From Anthopleura xanthogrammica (Eukaryota > Cnidaria > Anthozoa > Actiniaria > Actiniidae): a stretch of 64,000 nt of DNA. The notes under the pieces were generated by a model. That model saw only the letters and a program-made list of their open reading frames with translations. It made no database searches and was not told where the DNA came from. The DNA lies in assembly GCA_964019055.1 (NCBI GenBank), contig OZ025219.1:8276388-8340387 (forward strand). Reading direction: 5' to 3'. Below are positions 12,151 through 23,481 of the stretch, in pieces. Position 1 is the first letter of the stretch; each line of letters begins with the position of its first letter. Made by a program: the position numbers and the translations under genes.

Positions 12151-13850
12151 AATAGCATTTACTGTTTCAAATTGCTTAGATATATCTACAGATGTTCTAA
12201 ACCTCACCTTACTTAGAAGGTTAGTATTGATTTTACTTGTAGTTTGATTTGGTTTGCTTTTCTTTTTCTCTGGCTCTGCTGTTCTATGAACATCGTCTAT
12301 TACACTGTGTTGTTTAAATCTTCTTATATTCTTTTCTGGGACTTCCTGCAATGATTATAAAGGACAAGACTTCTTAGACACTGGATATGCATAGCTGCTC
12401 TATAGACTCCTTGCAGCACATCAGAATGCAGATCATTTTGGAGGGCAAAACATTAGGTTTCAATTCTCAGGAGATTAAAATTCTTTTGTTTTGCCATCCA
12501 ATTGAGCTGCTCTGACGTCAAGTGCAAGGTGTCTATAGCGATGTAGGTGCTACAATTTTTCTACAGTGAATTAAGTCACTAAACCTGTGAAATAAAAACT
12601 ACTTGTTAATGTGTAATAGTCAAATAGACACAAAAGGAAACAATAGAAATAAGATTGGTCTACTAATGTGTATTAGTATAACATCTATTTCATGGGTTCA
12701 GTGACTTCACTTTATAAGCATAAGTTATCAAATGTATACTGATATTTTGTTCTTCATGAATCAACATTCTCACCTCATGATGTTTTCTCTTCCTCTTTTC
12801 CATTGCTTCAAATGCTTTCCCTTTTTCAACACTCTCAATATAAAAATTGGCATCTTTCTTTGCCTGTGATATCTCTGTTCTCATCCTTTGTTCTCTGGTT
12901 GCTTTTTCATATGCTGTTAAAATTTTAAAAACAAATTTATATTACATAAACCGAAGTTACTGAATTACATCTTAGATCTTAGATCTGTCCAACGCTTGCA
13001 TATTCTAGCCCCATTGGAATACTGGTCATAATACATGGTAGAGGCCTCATTCAGCAGTAGCTTTGGAAATAATACTGCAAGCTGGTTTAGCAGCATATAC
13101 TGTATAGAAATAAATTGTAGGTGAGAGCCTATGAGGTTTTGAGTGATCATGTAATCACATGACAGTTGTTGGATGGAAAGAAAAATACAATTCCCCAGAG
13201 TTAAGGGATTCCGTTGTTCTGTAATCCAGCATAACCTCTGGCACGTGATCATGCAAAACGTCTATTCATACTGTACATCGTATATATGCTTACCAATCTG
13301 TTCACTGAGTTGTGACCAAAGGAATCTTGGTAGATATTTTATATTCCAGATATCATCGTGATAATAACTCTTTTTCTTTCCACCTTATCATCAGTAGTCA
13401 AAGAAACAAAGCCATAAATATTTTCTATAGTAAAATAATGTAAAAGTTATTTATACAGTTAGGTTCATATTCACTTACCAATGATTGTGTTATTAAGAGA
13501 AATTGCGACTTTTTTGGCTATTTTTTTGTCTTTAAACTCAACCCATCCTTCTGTAAACGCTTTCCTTCCGCTACCTCCAAATTTCTTCCTCTTTTTCCTG
13601 ACTGATTCATCTACAAACCATAGACGAAGTTGAAACAAATTTCAAAACGAATCTCAGAGAATTGAAAACATTTTTGACCATGTTTCAAACCTTCAGGCTG
13701 GAGAAAAAGCCTTCCAACTTCGCCATATTGAGAGAATATATATCTAACTTTAGTCGGCTTCATGAATGGCGGCAATCTACTGAAGTAAACGATCCCTGGC
13801 TTGATTTCTTTGGTCTTCTTCTTCTTTACTTGCTTCTCTGTGTCCGCCAT
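12142..13850 (-). CDS. ABT1: Activator of basal transcription 1 (ABT1/Esf2), 241 residues
   Basis: Exons in coding order: 13850-13691, 13610-13479, 13383-13294, 12913-12774, 12345-12142. The protein opens MADTEKQ with a lysine-rich segment, then an RRM-type domain with VYFSRLPP and a [15 protein letters not shown] strand-turn. After that come a basic linker (RKKRKKFGG), the [12 protein letters not shown] strand, the diagnostic [15 protein letters not shown] block and a basic C-terminal helix. Family knowledge: yeast Esf2 and animal ABT1 are nucleolar proteins of the small-subunit processome needed for 18S rRNA maturation. Length is close to the family norm. It shares a short divergent promoter with GRWD1. 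Confidence 0.93.
12402..12537. repeat. MITE family A, copy 1
   Basis: This is a 136-base foldback with ends AGACTCCTTGCA and TGCAAGGTGTCT. It is one of four copies in the window (22501-22637, 35966-36096, 41829-41959), all about 131-137 bases with the same palindromic core (AGCTGC...TTTTGCC...GCAGCT). This copy lies in the last intron of ABT1. Confidence 0.75.
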
Positions 13851-14155
13851 CTTGAATTTACTTGTCGAGAGAAAACTGGAACCTAAACCACAGGAAGCCC
13901 AAGCAGCTGTTCCAAATTTTTCGAATCCCGAGGGATTATTTTAGAAATTGTTAATGAAAAAACCACAGGTTAAACTTTGAACAGCAAATGTTAATCTTGT
14001 CATGTAGAAGAAGTAAGAAAAATCTTTAATAGAAATGCTTTTTTTTTGGACCCGGAAGATGATTTTCGAACGATGACGTCACACAAGTCTTCTACTTCGG
14101 TAAATATGTATGGTCAGCTGATATCGCCATTAGTAGTACATAACCACGTGCAAAG
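13851..14155. promoter_or_regulatory. Divergent promoter of ABT1 and GRWD1
   Basis: The two start codons are only 305 bases apart, facing away from each other, so the genes must share a promoter region. Visible motifs are the palindromic CRE TGACGTCA at 14074-14081, an ETS core CCGGAAG at 14052-14058, and the E-box CACGTG at 14145-14150 just before the GRWD1 ATG. Both start codons sit in AAGATGGCGGAC, a YY1-like sequence. Motif matching is by eye and no TATA box is evident. Since both products serve ribosome assembly, joint regulation is plausible. Confidence 0.7.
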
Positions 14156-17100
14156 ATGGCGGACGGAGGTAAGAACTTATTTTACGCAATAAAACAATTT
14201 TTTTTCTTAATATTTCTAAAATTTCACTTCATTTTCTCTGAATATTCTGGGACTCTTTATTATAGGCTTTATTTAAAGCTGTATTTTAATTTTTTTTTAT
14301 ATGATTTCCCCCTGCAAAGACCGCTCTTAGTCTATCATGTGAAAACATGTTTTGCAGACCATTTGTTTTCTTTGATATGTTTTGCGTTTGAAATTACGGA
14401 AAACTATGCTATTATCTTATTAGCTGTACCAAAAGTTGCACTATCAACAAGTGAAGAAGAATTTAAATATATAATTTGATAATTATTTTTGACACAGACA
14501 ACAAATGGCAGATATTCAAGTCGAGGCCTTTGGGTCAACAATACAGTAAATGTATAGAAAATATATGACCCAAATACCACGACTTAAAGCAATTGTTTGA
14601 TAGCAATAGATTGTAACTCTGATATCTGCTATTAACTTATATACATGCATGAAAAAGGCTATAGTTACTGGGGATTCCATTTCTTATCATTTGTTTTATT
14701 TTGTTATTGATTCATGACGACCAAAGGTGATGAAGAAATGGAGCTATATGACAACAGTGATGATGATTTTGAAAGTGAGGAACCAGGGTTGAGAATGGAC
14801 CAAGGAATCAAGCAGGAACCACAAAGCAGTAGAGGTTAGCAAATAATGTCTTATTACTGAAGATAAAATCCTGGCTAATCAATTTGATTTTGTAGGGAAA
14901 AATCCAAGGTCGCTGCATATGGATACCAGCGATGTTACAAATGAACCACAACAAGAAACTTCAGGTTAGTTCATGAGTATACAGTCAAAGGTCTACTTGT
15001 GACCACTCTCGAAAGTGACCAGCTCTAATTACGACCACAATTTTGAAATTCCGTTTACATTGCCACTTACGAGAGCCTATTTTCATTAGAGAGGTTTGGA
15101 GAGGTTGTGGAGAGGTTTCAGTTGCAGTTTTTGTATGAACTCATTGGTGACCAGGACAAAATTTCCTGGTCATTGGATAGAGGTTCAACTGTAGAATGAA
15201 TGTTCTAGACAAGAAAACATAAAAGGTCTACTGTTATAATTTATAAGATAATTTTTTATCATCATTGTCAAAGGTAAAAAGAAGAAGAAGAAGAAGAAAA
15301 AGAAAAAGAAGTCAAAAGAAGGAGAAGAAAGTGAGGAGAAAAAAGAAGAAGAAGAAGAAGAAGAAGTCGAAGAAAATAAGGAGGTAATGTATATCCTTAT
15401 TAATATTATCATTGTCAATATTAGAGCAGTTTTCGTATGACTATGAAAATTTGTCAGTGCTGTGCTGTGTATGAAAACATTTGGCATTCAGTGCCTTGTC
15501 CATGCAGCGGCATAACCATGCCACGTGCCATGACTTTTCATGCTCATACTAAATTGGCTCTAATAATAATGATGATAATAATAAAATATATCAAATTAAA
15601 ATTTTTTTTTTCATTAGAAAAAATATACATGTAGTTGATGATTTTTTAAATTTATTTTTTATTTCAAGGTATTTTTGCCAGGAGATAAGATGGAGGAAGG
15701 TGATGAACTAACTTACGACAGCAGTGCATACAAAATGTATCATGCAGTAAGTTGAAATATTAAATTATTTGATTAAGGTTCCACATTTTTGCTTGCAGAT
15801 TTTCTTCATGGGATTTGTTTAATATATAGTTTCAAACAACATGTTACAGTTATACATGTTCTGAATAGAATCAGTTAACAAAGGTTTTGGTGGATGTCAA
15901 TCAAGGCGTTTCCATGACATTCCATAATAATAGGCACCTGTCTTGAAAACTTTGTGTTTTCCACCGACATTGTCATGGAAACATTTTGATTGGTGTCCAA
16001 CAAAAACTATTTTATTGCAATGGTAAATTCTCCCCCCAATTACCTGCACCTTCTTGAAAGCTAGCCTGAGAAAACAGACATCCTTTTGCTCCTCATCCCC
16101 CCGCGTGAAAGGTAGCTGTGCTTTGCACCAAAGTGAGATGTGAGGTGACCTTGCAATGATAGAGACCTTTCTTGACACCTCAAGTGGACAATTATTCATC
16201 TGTCTATCACTGCAAGCTCACCTCATGTCTCACTTTGATGTAAATTAAGGCACAGCTACCTTTCAAGACGGCACAGGGAACTGAGAAGGGGACTATTGTA
16301 CAATTCCATGCTATTGAGGATGACTGTAAGTGATTATAATGATGGAAAATGTAGAATATAAGTTTAATAATTATCACTTTCTGTTGTTTTCTAGGCACAA
16401 ACAGGTTCACCTTGTCTGAGTTTTGATGTCATTCCTGACAGCCTTGGTGAATCAAGAACAGAGGTGGGAATTTTTAGAAAATTTAAAAAAAAATTTCATC
16501 ATGAATGTTGATAAACTTGTTTTTCCACCACAGTTAATTTATTAGTATCATGATAAAATATTTTATTGGTCTAAGAAGGATGAGATTGATATTACATGCC
16601 TCACAGCCTTGTCTTGTTACGGCACGGACCAGCCACCTTGCAGCATGTATGACAACATTCAACATTCCGTGTGGTGTCTGTGGTGCACAGTAACTTTGCT
16701 GTGTGCCATGACTTTTCACACTCATATGAAATCTGCTTTGTTGCCATGGATACACTGTCTGATGGCTTGTTTTGTTGTGTTGCTATAGTTTCCAATGACG
16801 ACATATATGGTTGCTGGTACTCAAGCAGCAGTTGGTCAGCAGAATCATATCATAGTGATGAAGATGGCAGATTTATATGAGACAGAACATGAAGATACAG
16901 GTAATGTATACATGATGAAGCACAGGTGGCGTAGTGGGGAATTCTTATTGAAATTTCATTGGATGAATGGCTGGCTACTCAGTAAGAAATGCCACTGCTA
17001 AATCCCATTTATTTATTGTTTATTATTATGATAATGTTGTGTTGATGATGATAGTGATGATGATGATGCTGATGATGATGGGTGTCAATGATGATGATGA

Positions 17101-17182
17101 TGATGGCTGGTGACGATGATGATGGGTGCTGATGGTTGATGATATTGCTGATGATGATGATGTTGTTGATTATGATAGGTGC

Positions 17183-17213
<31 letters not shown>

Positions 17214-19016
17214 GATAATGATGATGATGATGATAGGTGCTGATGATGATGGGTGTTGATGATGCTGATGATGTTGAATGTGATGATCAATGATGATGAT
17301 GATCTCTGCTAAAGATGATGTTGATGAATTCTTATGATACTTAAAATTTGTATTTTCTCTGTGACTGATTAATCTGTACTAGCTGACTCAGATGACGATG
17401 AATATCTTGATGAAGAACCTGATCTCGAAACAAGCATGATAAAGCATGATGGTGGAGTCAATAGAATACGAGTAAGTCATGGCTGAAGTAGTTGATATTT
17501 CTGTTGATGATGTTGTTGCTACTGCTGCTGATGACGAGGGTGTTGCTACTGCTGTTGATGATGTTGTTGCTACTGCTGTTGATGATGTTGTTGCTACTGC
17601 TGCTGATGATGTTGTTGCTACTGCTGCTGATGACGAGGGTGTTGCTACTGCTGTTGATGATGTTGTTGCTACTGCTGTTGATGATGTTGTTGCTACTGCT
17701 GCTGATGACGAGGGTGTTGCTACTGCTGTTGATGATGTTGTTGCTACTGCTGTTGATGATGTTGTTGCTACTGCTGTTGATGATGTTGTTGCTACTGCTG
17801 TTGATGATGTTGTTGCTACAGCTGTTGATGATGATGTTGCTGCTGCTGATGATGATGATGTTGGTGCACAGGTGGCATAGTGGTGAGAGCCTGTGAGTAG
17901 AGTTGTTTGCTGGTTCTCTCAGGACTGTGTTTAAGGGTTTTTTCCAGGTTCTCTGGTTCTTCCTCACTCTGCAATAATCAAAACCTAAATTCCAATTGCA
18001 GTGGAAGAAAAGCCACTCTGTGGAAGGTTAATTCCACTGTTAATTCGCATTTTTTTTTTTAATGATGGTTATGATGATGGTGGTGCTGATGATGATGATG
18101 ATAATGATGATGATGGTGTTGCTACTGCTGCTGATGATGGTGGTGCTGCTCCAGATAATGATGGTGGTGGTGGTGCTGCTGATAATGATAGATGAATTTT
18201 ATGAAAGTTGTAATTAGATAATAAAACCTAATCATGAGAAAAATGATTACTACAATTCTAATTCCTCCTATTTCCATCCAGTTTTCTCATATTCCTAATC
18301 GACATATAGTGGCAACATGGTCAGATAAAAGTAAAGTTCACATATGGGACATCTCCTCACAAGTCATTGCCGTAGACAACCCAACATCCCCGACACAAAT
18401 CAAGGATGTTTCACCATTGTTTACATTCACAGGACATCTCGTAAGTTGACAGATACTTGTACATGCCATTGACGCAATACTCTATGAACCCTCAATTTTA
18501 TAACCCTGAAACAACTTCTGGGTTGATATGAAATAATAGTTTCAAAGACTATAGCATGTTATTTTATTTTTTATTTGTTAGAGTGAAGGTTTTGCTATGG
18601 ATTGGTCAAGGAATGTTACTGGAAGGTAAAGACAAAGATCCAAGATAAATACCTACCTTTTTTTAAAATTTAAATATATTTTTTCTCTGTGCTCTCTTCA
18701 AGAGCCGATAAATGGCTCATCAAGGAAGATCACACTAAATGATTAATTATTTACAATATACCCTACCTTACAGTGGTTCTCAATACTCTGCAAACTCTGC
18801 AGTAACTGTTGTGATTTTCCCATTGGAATTTGGTTTTTCATTGCCACCAGTCAAAAATATGTAAGTTACCAACCGATTGATGGCAGTGAAAAACCAATTT
18901 CACAATCAGCCATTGAAATAGCTGAGTTTGCAGAATATTGAGAATCGCAGTAATTTCCTGGAATAAGCAATTCATAAGGGTTTTGTAATGGACTTATGAC
19001 CAGGTATTGTAATTGT

Positions 19017-19047
<31 letters not shown>

Positions 19048-21440
19048 GGTGTTATGACCCAAAGTAAGAAAGTTTGAGATGAAGAGGAAATAGTTGTTTC
19101 TTTCTTTTGTTGTTCCCAATAAATATATATCATTAATCTATTTGTCATCAACACTGAGATTATAACTGACATTTTATGATACTACCCTGAATCATTTTGA
19201 TAGGTTTGAAAAATAGAAGTTCTGTGAGTTTAAAAAAATATTAATTGGATATATGATACTTCGTTGGTAGGCTGGTTACAGGAGACTGCAAACATAATAT
19301 TCACTTGTGGTCACCACAGGATGGTGGTGGTTGGCATGTCGATCAAAGACCTTATAATGCACATACTGGTTCTGTGGAGGATTTACAGTGGAGTCCAAAT
19401 GAACAAAATGTAAGTATTAAAGAAGCAAGGTCAGAACAATGGTCTGGAGCAACTACAGAACACCCTACAAATGCAGTTGTTAGAACTCTTTGTAAACCAA
19501 GCCATGTTGTGCAATGTTTATACACGAAAAATGTATTAAAACCATTATCAGAGTCCAAATATGCCTACAACACACCTGATGAATGTTCAATACTGGATGT
19601 CTGTAGTGACTATTTCTATACACAATACATTGTTTAGCATGTACATAGTACGTTCATTAGTGTAAGTTCACAGGTTTTCACTTCCAGAGGTGGTGGTTAT
19701 ACATGTATGTATCATTTTCTAGTACACAGAAATAAGACAGCAAAATAGATCTTGATAAAAAACAACCCTGAATATTTATGTATTCTTTGAATAGGTCTTT
19801 GCCTCTTGCTCTTCTGATAAAACAATACGTATCTGGGATACCAGAGCTGCCCCATCAAAAGCCTGCATGTTGACGACACAAGCTCATGATGCAGATGTTA
19901 ATGTCATATCTTGGAACAGGTTAGAAAAAATTCCAGTTATTCTAAGGAGTTGGGGGTCCTGTGGTGAAAATGAATCCTAGCCCCAGTCACTCTCGACCCC
20001 ATAGTCCTGTCATTCTTACTGTGCATATATAGGACCCCTAAATTATTTAGAGCTCTGATTGGTTAGAATACTTATTGTAATTATTGATTGAAAAGCCGCA
20101 CTACAACAGTAGTAATCAGAAGTGCCCTTGCAATAAAGGATAGCAATTGCCTTGAGAATCAATAAAATGGGAGTGCAGCGAGTGCAGCTTTAAAGCAATC
20201 AAAATAGCTTTTTTCAGGAGTAAAATAAAAAGCATTGATTTAGGAAGCATGAGCTCTAGCATGCATTTAAGCATGCATATGCATTACATACCAGGTAGCC
20301 TTATTTCTGGTTTCCGCGCCCTAGGGTTTCCAAGAGTCTCTGGCACTTCGTCAAGCATGCCCAGTTAGAAAGACAGGGCTTTAGGGTCGAGAGTGAGTAC
20401 CAGTCTTCCCCAGGCTTTATTTGCATTCTGGTTATTCATATTTTATTTGACTTGGTTTTTTTTTTTCAGAAATGAGCCTTTTATTGTATCAGGAGGTGAT
20501 GATGGGATAATCAAGATCTGGGATCTCAGACAATTCCAAAAGTATGTCTTGTAATTTGAGATTTCAGTTATGATTTTGCTACCATAGCAACAGCCTACTA
20601 ACTCATTGTTACCATGGTAACTAGTCTTCACTGTGACACCTTATCACTTCAGTGAAGGATAACACTCTCTGTGGGCCTTTTCTGAGTTTGATAAACAGGA
20701 TGCATTGTGGTCTAGCTTGGGTACAAACAACACCATATAAGGCATGATCAACAAAAGATGTTTGTACCCAAGCTAGACCACAATGCGCTGTTTTCAATTT
20801 GAGGGACACTTTGCATAAGCACAATAGTTTTCATGTGCAGTGAAGGATAACAAGCTTTTGTATTTATGCAAAGTGCCCCTCCAAGTCAAGAATAAGAAAC
20901 CAATGAATTCTTTTCCCACTAGTGGTGAGTCTGTAGCACTCTTCAAGCACAACACTGGTCCAATCACCTCTGTCGACTGGCACCCGACAGACAGCTCTGT
21001 GTTTGCTGCTTCATCTGAAGACAATCAGGTTACTCTGTGGGATCTGGCTGTGGAGAGAGATGACATGGTAGAGGGACCTGGTCATCACCTAGATGTACCG
21101 CCACAGTTACTCTTTATCCATATGGTAAGATATGATGCAGGGAGGGGAGGGTAGAGGGACCTGGTCATCACCTACATGTACCACCACAGTTACTCTTTAT
21201 ACATATGGTAAGATATGATGCAGGGAGGGGTGGGTGGAGCCTTTATCATCTGGGTAGTGGAGTACTACAATGTTTTTAGAAATGTTTTAGTACTGACCAA
21301 GTGTACTAAACGTTTTTTTGCACTTTTTTTCATAGGGTCAAAAATCTGTCAAAGAAGTTCACTGGCATCAGCAGCTACCTGGTGTTATACTCAGCACAGC
21401 TGAGAGTGGATTCAACATATTCAAAACTATAAGTGTATAG
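14156..21440 (+). CDS. GRWD1: Glutamate-rich WD repeat protein 1 (GRWD1), 15 exons, 497 residues
   Basis: Exons: 14156-14168, 14727-14834, 14896-14964, 15274-15383, 15669-15746, 16395-16463, 16789-16900, 17383-17471, 18282-18440, 18582-18625, 19271-19409, 19795-19919, 20470-20541, 20923-21124, 21336-21440. An acidic N-terminus is followed by a lysine run then a glutamate run (exon 4), and a CAF1C/H4-binding-like segment ([20 protein letters not shown]) that precedes a WD40 propeller with units such as HIWDIS, IRIWDTR, IKIWDLR and VTLWDLA. Family knowledge: GRWD1/Rrb1 is a nuclear chaperone for ribosomal protein L3 and binds histones. It is slightly longer than the human protein (446), partly through the Lys/Glu runs. 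The last part of exon 14 and its donor are tandemly duplicated in the following intron. AATAAA lies at 21753-21758. Confidence 0.96.
16107..16266. repeat. Foldback repeat, AAAGGTAGCTGTGC family, copy 1
   Basis: The arm from 16107 (AAAGGTAGCTGTGC... GAGGTGACCTTGCA) is inverted as TGCAAGCTCACCTC... GCACAGCTACCTTT ending at 16266. A second copy lies at 61987-62115. It is in GRWD1 intron 5. Confidence 0.65.
17036..17320 (+). repeat. GATGAT-type simple repeat
   Basis: About 285 bases of imperfect GAT triplets lie in GRWD1 intron 7. The triplet period opens long frames (for example 17009-17290 on the minus strand), which are not genes. Confidence 0.85.
17503..17860 (+). repeat. Minisatellite, 24- and 27-base units, in GRWD1 intron 8
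   Basis: About 14 tandem units alternate between 24 bases (GATGATGTTGTTGCTACTGC plus TGTT) and 27 bases (the same with GATGACGAGGGT at the start). All lengths are multiples of three, so several frames stay open for over 400 bases. The array starts 32 bases after the donor of exon 8. If the intron were retained, the GRWD1 frame would meet a TGA at once, so it is not part of the protein. Confidence 0.85.
17868..18010 (+). repeat. tRNA-derived SINE fragment
   Basis: The head GTGGCATAGTGGTGAGAGCC is tRNA-like, followed by the shared body (GAGTAGAGTTGTTTGCTGG, CCAGGTTCTCTGG). A shorter fragment with the same head and a different ending lies at 16919-17000. Both are in GRWD1 introns. Confidence 0.55.
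18768..18953. repeat. Foldback family B, copy 1 (TTACAGTGGTTCTCAATA)
   Basis: The end TTACAGTGGTTCTCAATACT is inverted as GAATATTGAGAATCGCAGTAA ending at 18953. Related copies lie at 43321-43502 (complete) and about 29508-29620 (partial). All are intronic. Confidence 0.65.
19018..19050 (+). repeat. GT run followed by a long G run
   Basis: About (TG)n passes directly into roughly 18 G. Similar long G runs are at about 992-1011 and 2066-2079. G runs of this length may carry length errors in an assembly. Confidence 0.8.
20702..20786. repeat. Perfect inverted repeat, 27-base arms
   Basis: Arms at 20702-20728 and 20760-20786 (GCATTGTGGTCTAGCTTGGG at the outer end) are perfectly complementary around a 31-base loop. 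The outer part of the arm, CTGGACCACAATGC, recurs near 61877. It is in GRWD1 intron 13. Confidence 0.7.
21068..21233 (+). repeat. 83-base tandem duplication of the GRWD1 exon 14 end
   Basis: 21068-21150 and 21151-21233 are nearly identical. The unit contains the last 57 bases of exon 14, the donor ATG|GTAAG and 26 intron bases. The second copy therefore carries a second donor with the same sequence. Using it would read from the first copy into an in-frame TAG at about 21152, truncating the protein. Confidence 0.9.
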
Positions 21441-21759
21441 ATGCAGATATTTTCAATCAGTAATAATAATGTACAGCTCATTTTAAGATGTCACGAAATG
21501 CGTGTTTTGTTTAATTGGTTCTTAATCAGTCTGAGAATGTATCATTTTCTGGTGGATTTTATAAGGAATAGACCTTAATGACATGACTATTATTGTCAGA
21601 CTGTGAAGGGCCTATTTGTCCCACAGGCCACAAAACACCACAGGAACTCCAACAAAAAATATAATAGAAATGAGCTAGGTTGGTTGGACAAGTGCTGTTA
21701 AAATGCTTCTTAAATGTTTCTTATTCCATCAAACCAAACATGAAACTAACTCAATAAAA

Positions 21760-23480
21760 ATGAAAGTAAATTAAGTAGCTATGCTTGACGTTGGTGTTTC
21801 CTGTAATGGAAGACCTGCTATCAGTCAAAGGTGAAAGATTCAGTTTGTCCTAGCCTGCATTGCAGGTGTTCTTCGTTGATTCTTTCCCCGTACCGGGGAA
21901 TGCAGGCTAAGTTTGTCAATTTCTCTCTCAATGACCATTTCCCATTTCAGACCATATGTTATTGAATCCCTTGAGTACCATTTCTTTGTTTAACTGATGC
22001 ACATGAGAAAACACATGAATATGGATACAAATGATCAAACAAAGAATCTTATTCTCAAGAGAATGATGTGATCTATAATAGGAAAACAATGTAAGGTAAA
22101 GAAGTCTATTTTCATGTGCTGTCATTCAACCAGACACAACATACTTTGGGTTGATAATTTATTTACGTTGTTACAAAACCCCTAAAATTATATTCCGCAT
22201 GCCCTGACTGAAGGGTCTAGTCAGATTAAACTTTAAATTCTCCTTACATGTAATAATTCAGTGCTAAGGAGAAATCAGATATTGATCTAAAGACATGATA
22301 GTTGATGAGAACCTCTTGAAAAAATATGATAGTCTCCTAACTGAAGGGTTTTGTACAATTTTAGGGGATACTTGAAGAAAATACCTTGCAGAACACAAAT
22401 GAATTCTAAATGCTTTTCTATTCTTTTTGCACAAAAATCTGAGGTGTTCGTAAACTAGTGCTAAAATTTGTGCTTCCTTGTTTTTTAATATATGAAAATG
22501 GACCCCTTGCACGTGACATCAGAGCAGCTCAATTTGGAGGGCAAAACAAAAGAATTTTAATCTCCTGAAGATTGGAACCTATTGTTTTGCCTTCCAAATT
22601 GAGCTGCATTCTGATGCTGATGTGCTGCAAGGGGTCTATTGCACAGTCTTAAGGCCATATCACACATAACAATTTCTAGTACAACTTGTCTGAATAATCC
22701 TTTGAAACTACCTTGCAGCCTTAGCTGAATGCTTTGTCTGTGACTGGTGAACTGATGTATGGAAATTGGTGAATGATCATTTTTCACATTATTTTGACAT
22801 CCCTTCGTGCGACTTAATTTTTTTTTAATTTTTTCGCTGCACAAAAAGTTGAACCAGCTTCTACTTTTTGCACCAATTTTTGAAAATTTATGTGACAGGG
22901 TCATGCGACCTGTACCTGAACTCAGAGCGTAAGAGCCAATGCTTCAAATTACTTCTGCAACCAACATTACCTTTCCAACATTTTTTTCCAGAGACAAATT
23001 GCAACCAAAATTATGCAGGTGTCATGGCCTTGTGCAATCTGCAACTATTTTTTCTGTGAGACATGTTGCACAAGAATTTAGGCCATGTGATACGGGCATT
23101 ATAGTGTACCTCATTTGCTAATTTATCTTACTTTCCATTCTAGCATTATCTTCTATGTTTTTAAGTGCAATAGGGCTAAAAGTTGTACCCTTGCAAACCA
23201 ATATTCATTGAATCTTTCTGTCAAAACGATTGCCAGGAATCTTAATTTTAAAAATACCATACAACAAAAATAATAGTTAATTTTCTTGAATTTGTAAGAT
23301 TTTTTACCTAAGTGAACATTTGAGTTGCATACCAAAACGGTCCCGAAAAAAAGACAATTCATCACAGTGAGTTTTGCCATGACAATACTTTTGACAGTAT
23401 TTATACACTTTAAAATTAAAAGATAATGTTCACTATCAAGTTTCTTAGCTGTGTAAGGTAACAGTTATTATATTTGTTAA
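21760..23480. other. Intergenic between GRWD1 and RAB21, repeats only
   Basis: The genes are tail to tail. The region holds a small foldback at about 21850-21908 (TAGCCTGCATTGCAGG ... GGGGAATGCAGGCTA), MITE family A copy 2 and a degenerate copy of the GCAACTTG dispersed repeat (about 22655-23105). No exon was recognised. Confidence 0.6.
22501..22637. repeat. MITE family A, copy 2
   Basis: This is a 137-base palindrome with ends GACCCCTTGCA and TGCAAGGGGTC. It lies in the GRWD1-RAB21 intergenic space. Confidence 0.8.
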
Positions 23481-23481
23481 T

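Noticed and set aside
17479..17967. Long frames on both strands, rich in Val/Asp/Ala, Leu or Ser/Asn
   Set aside because: They are products of the triplet minisatellite in GRWD1 intron 8, closed at once from the GRWD1 frame.
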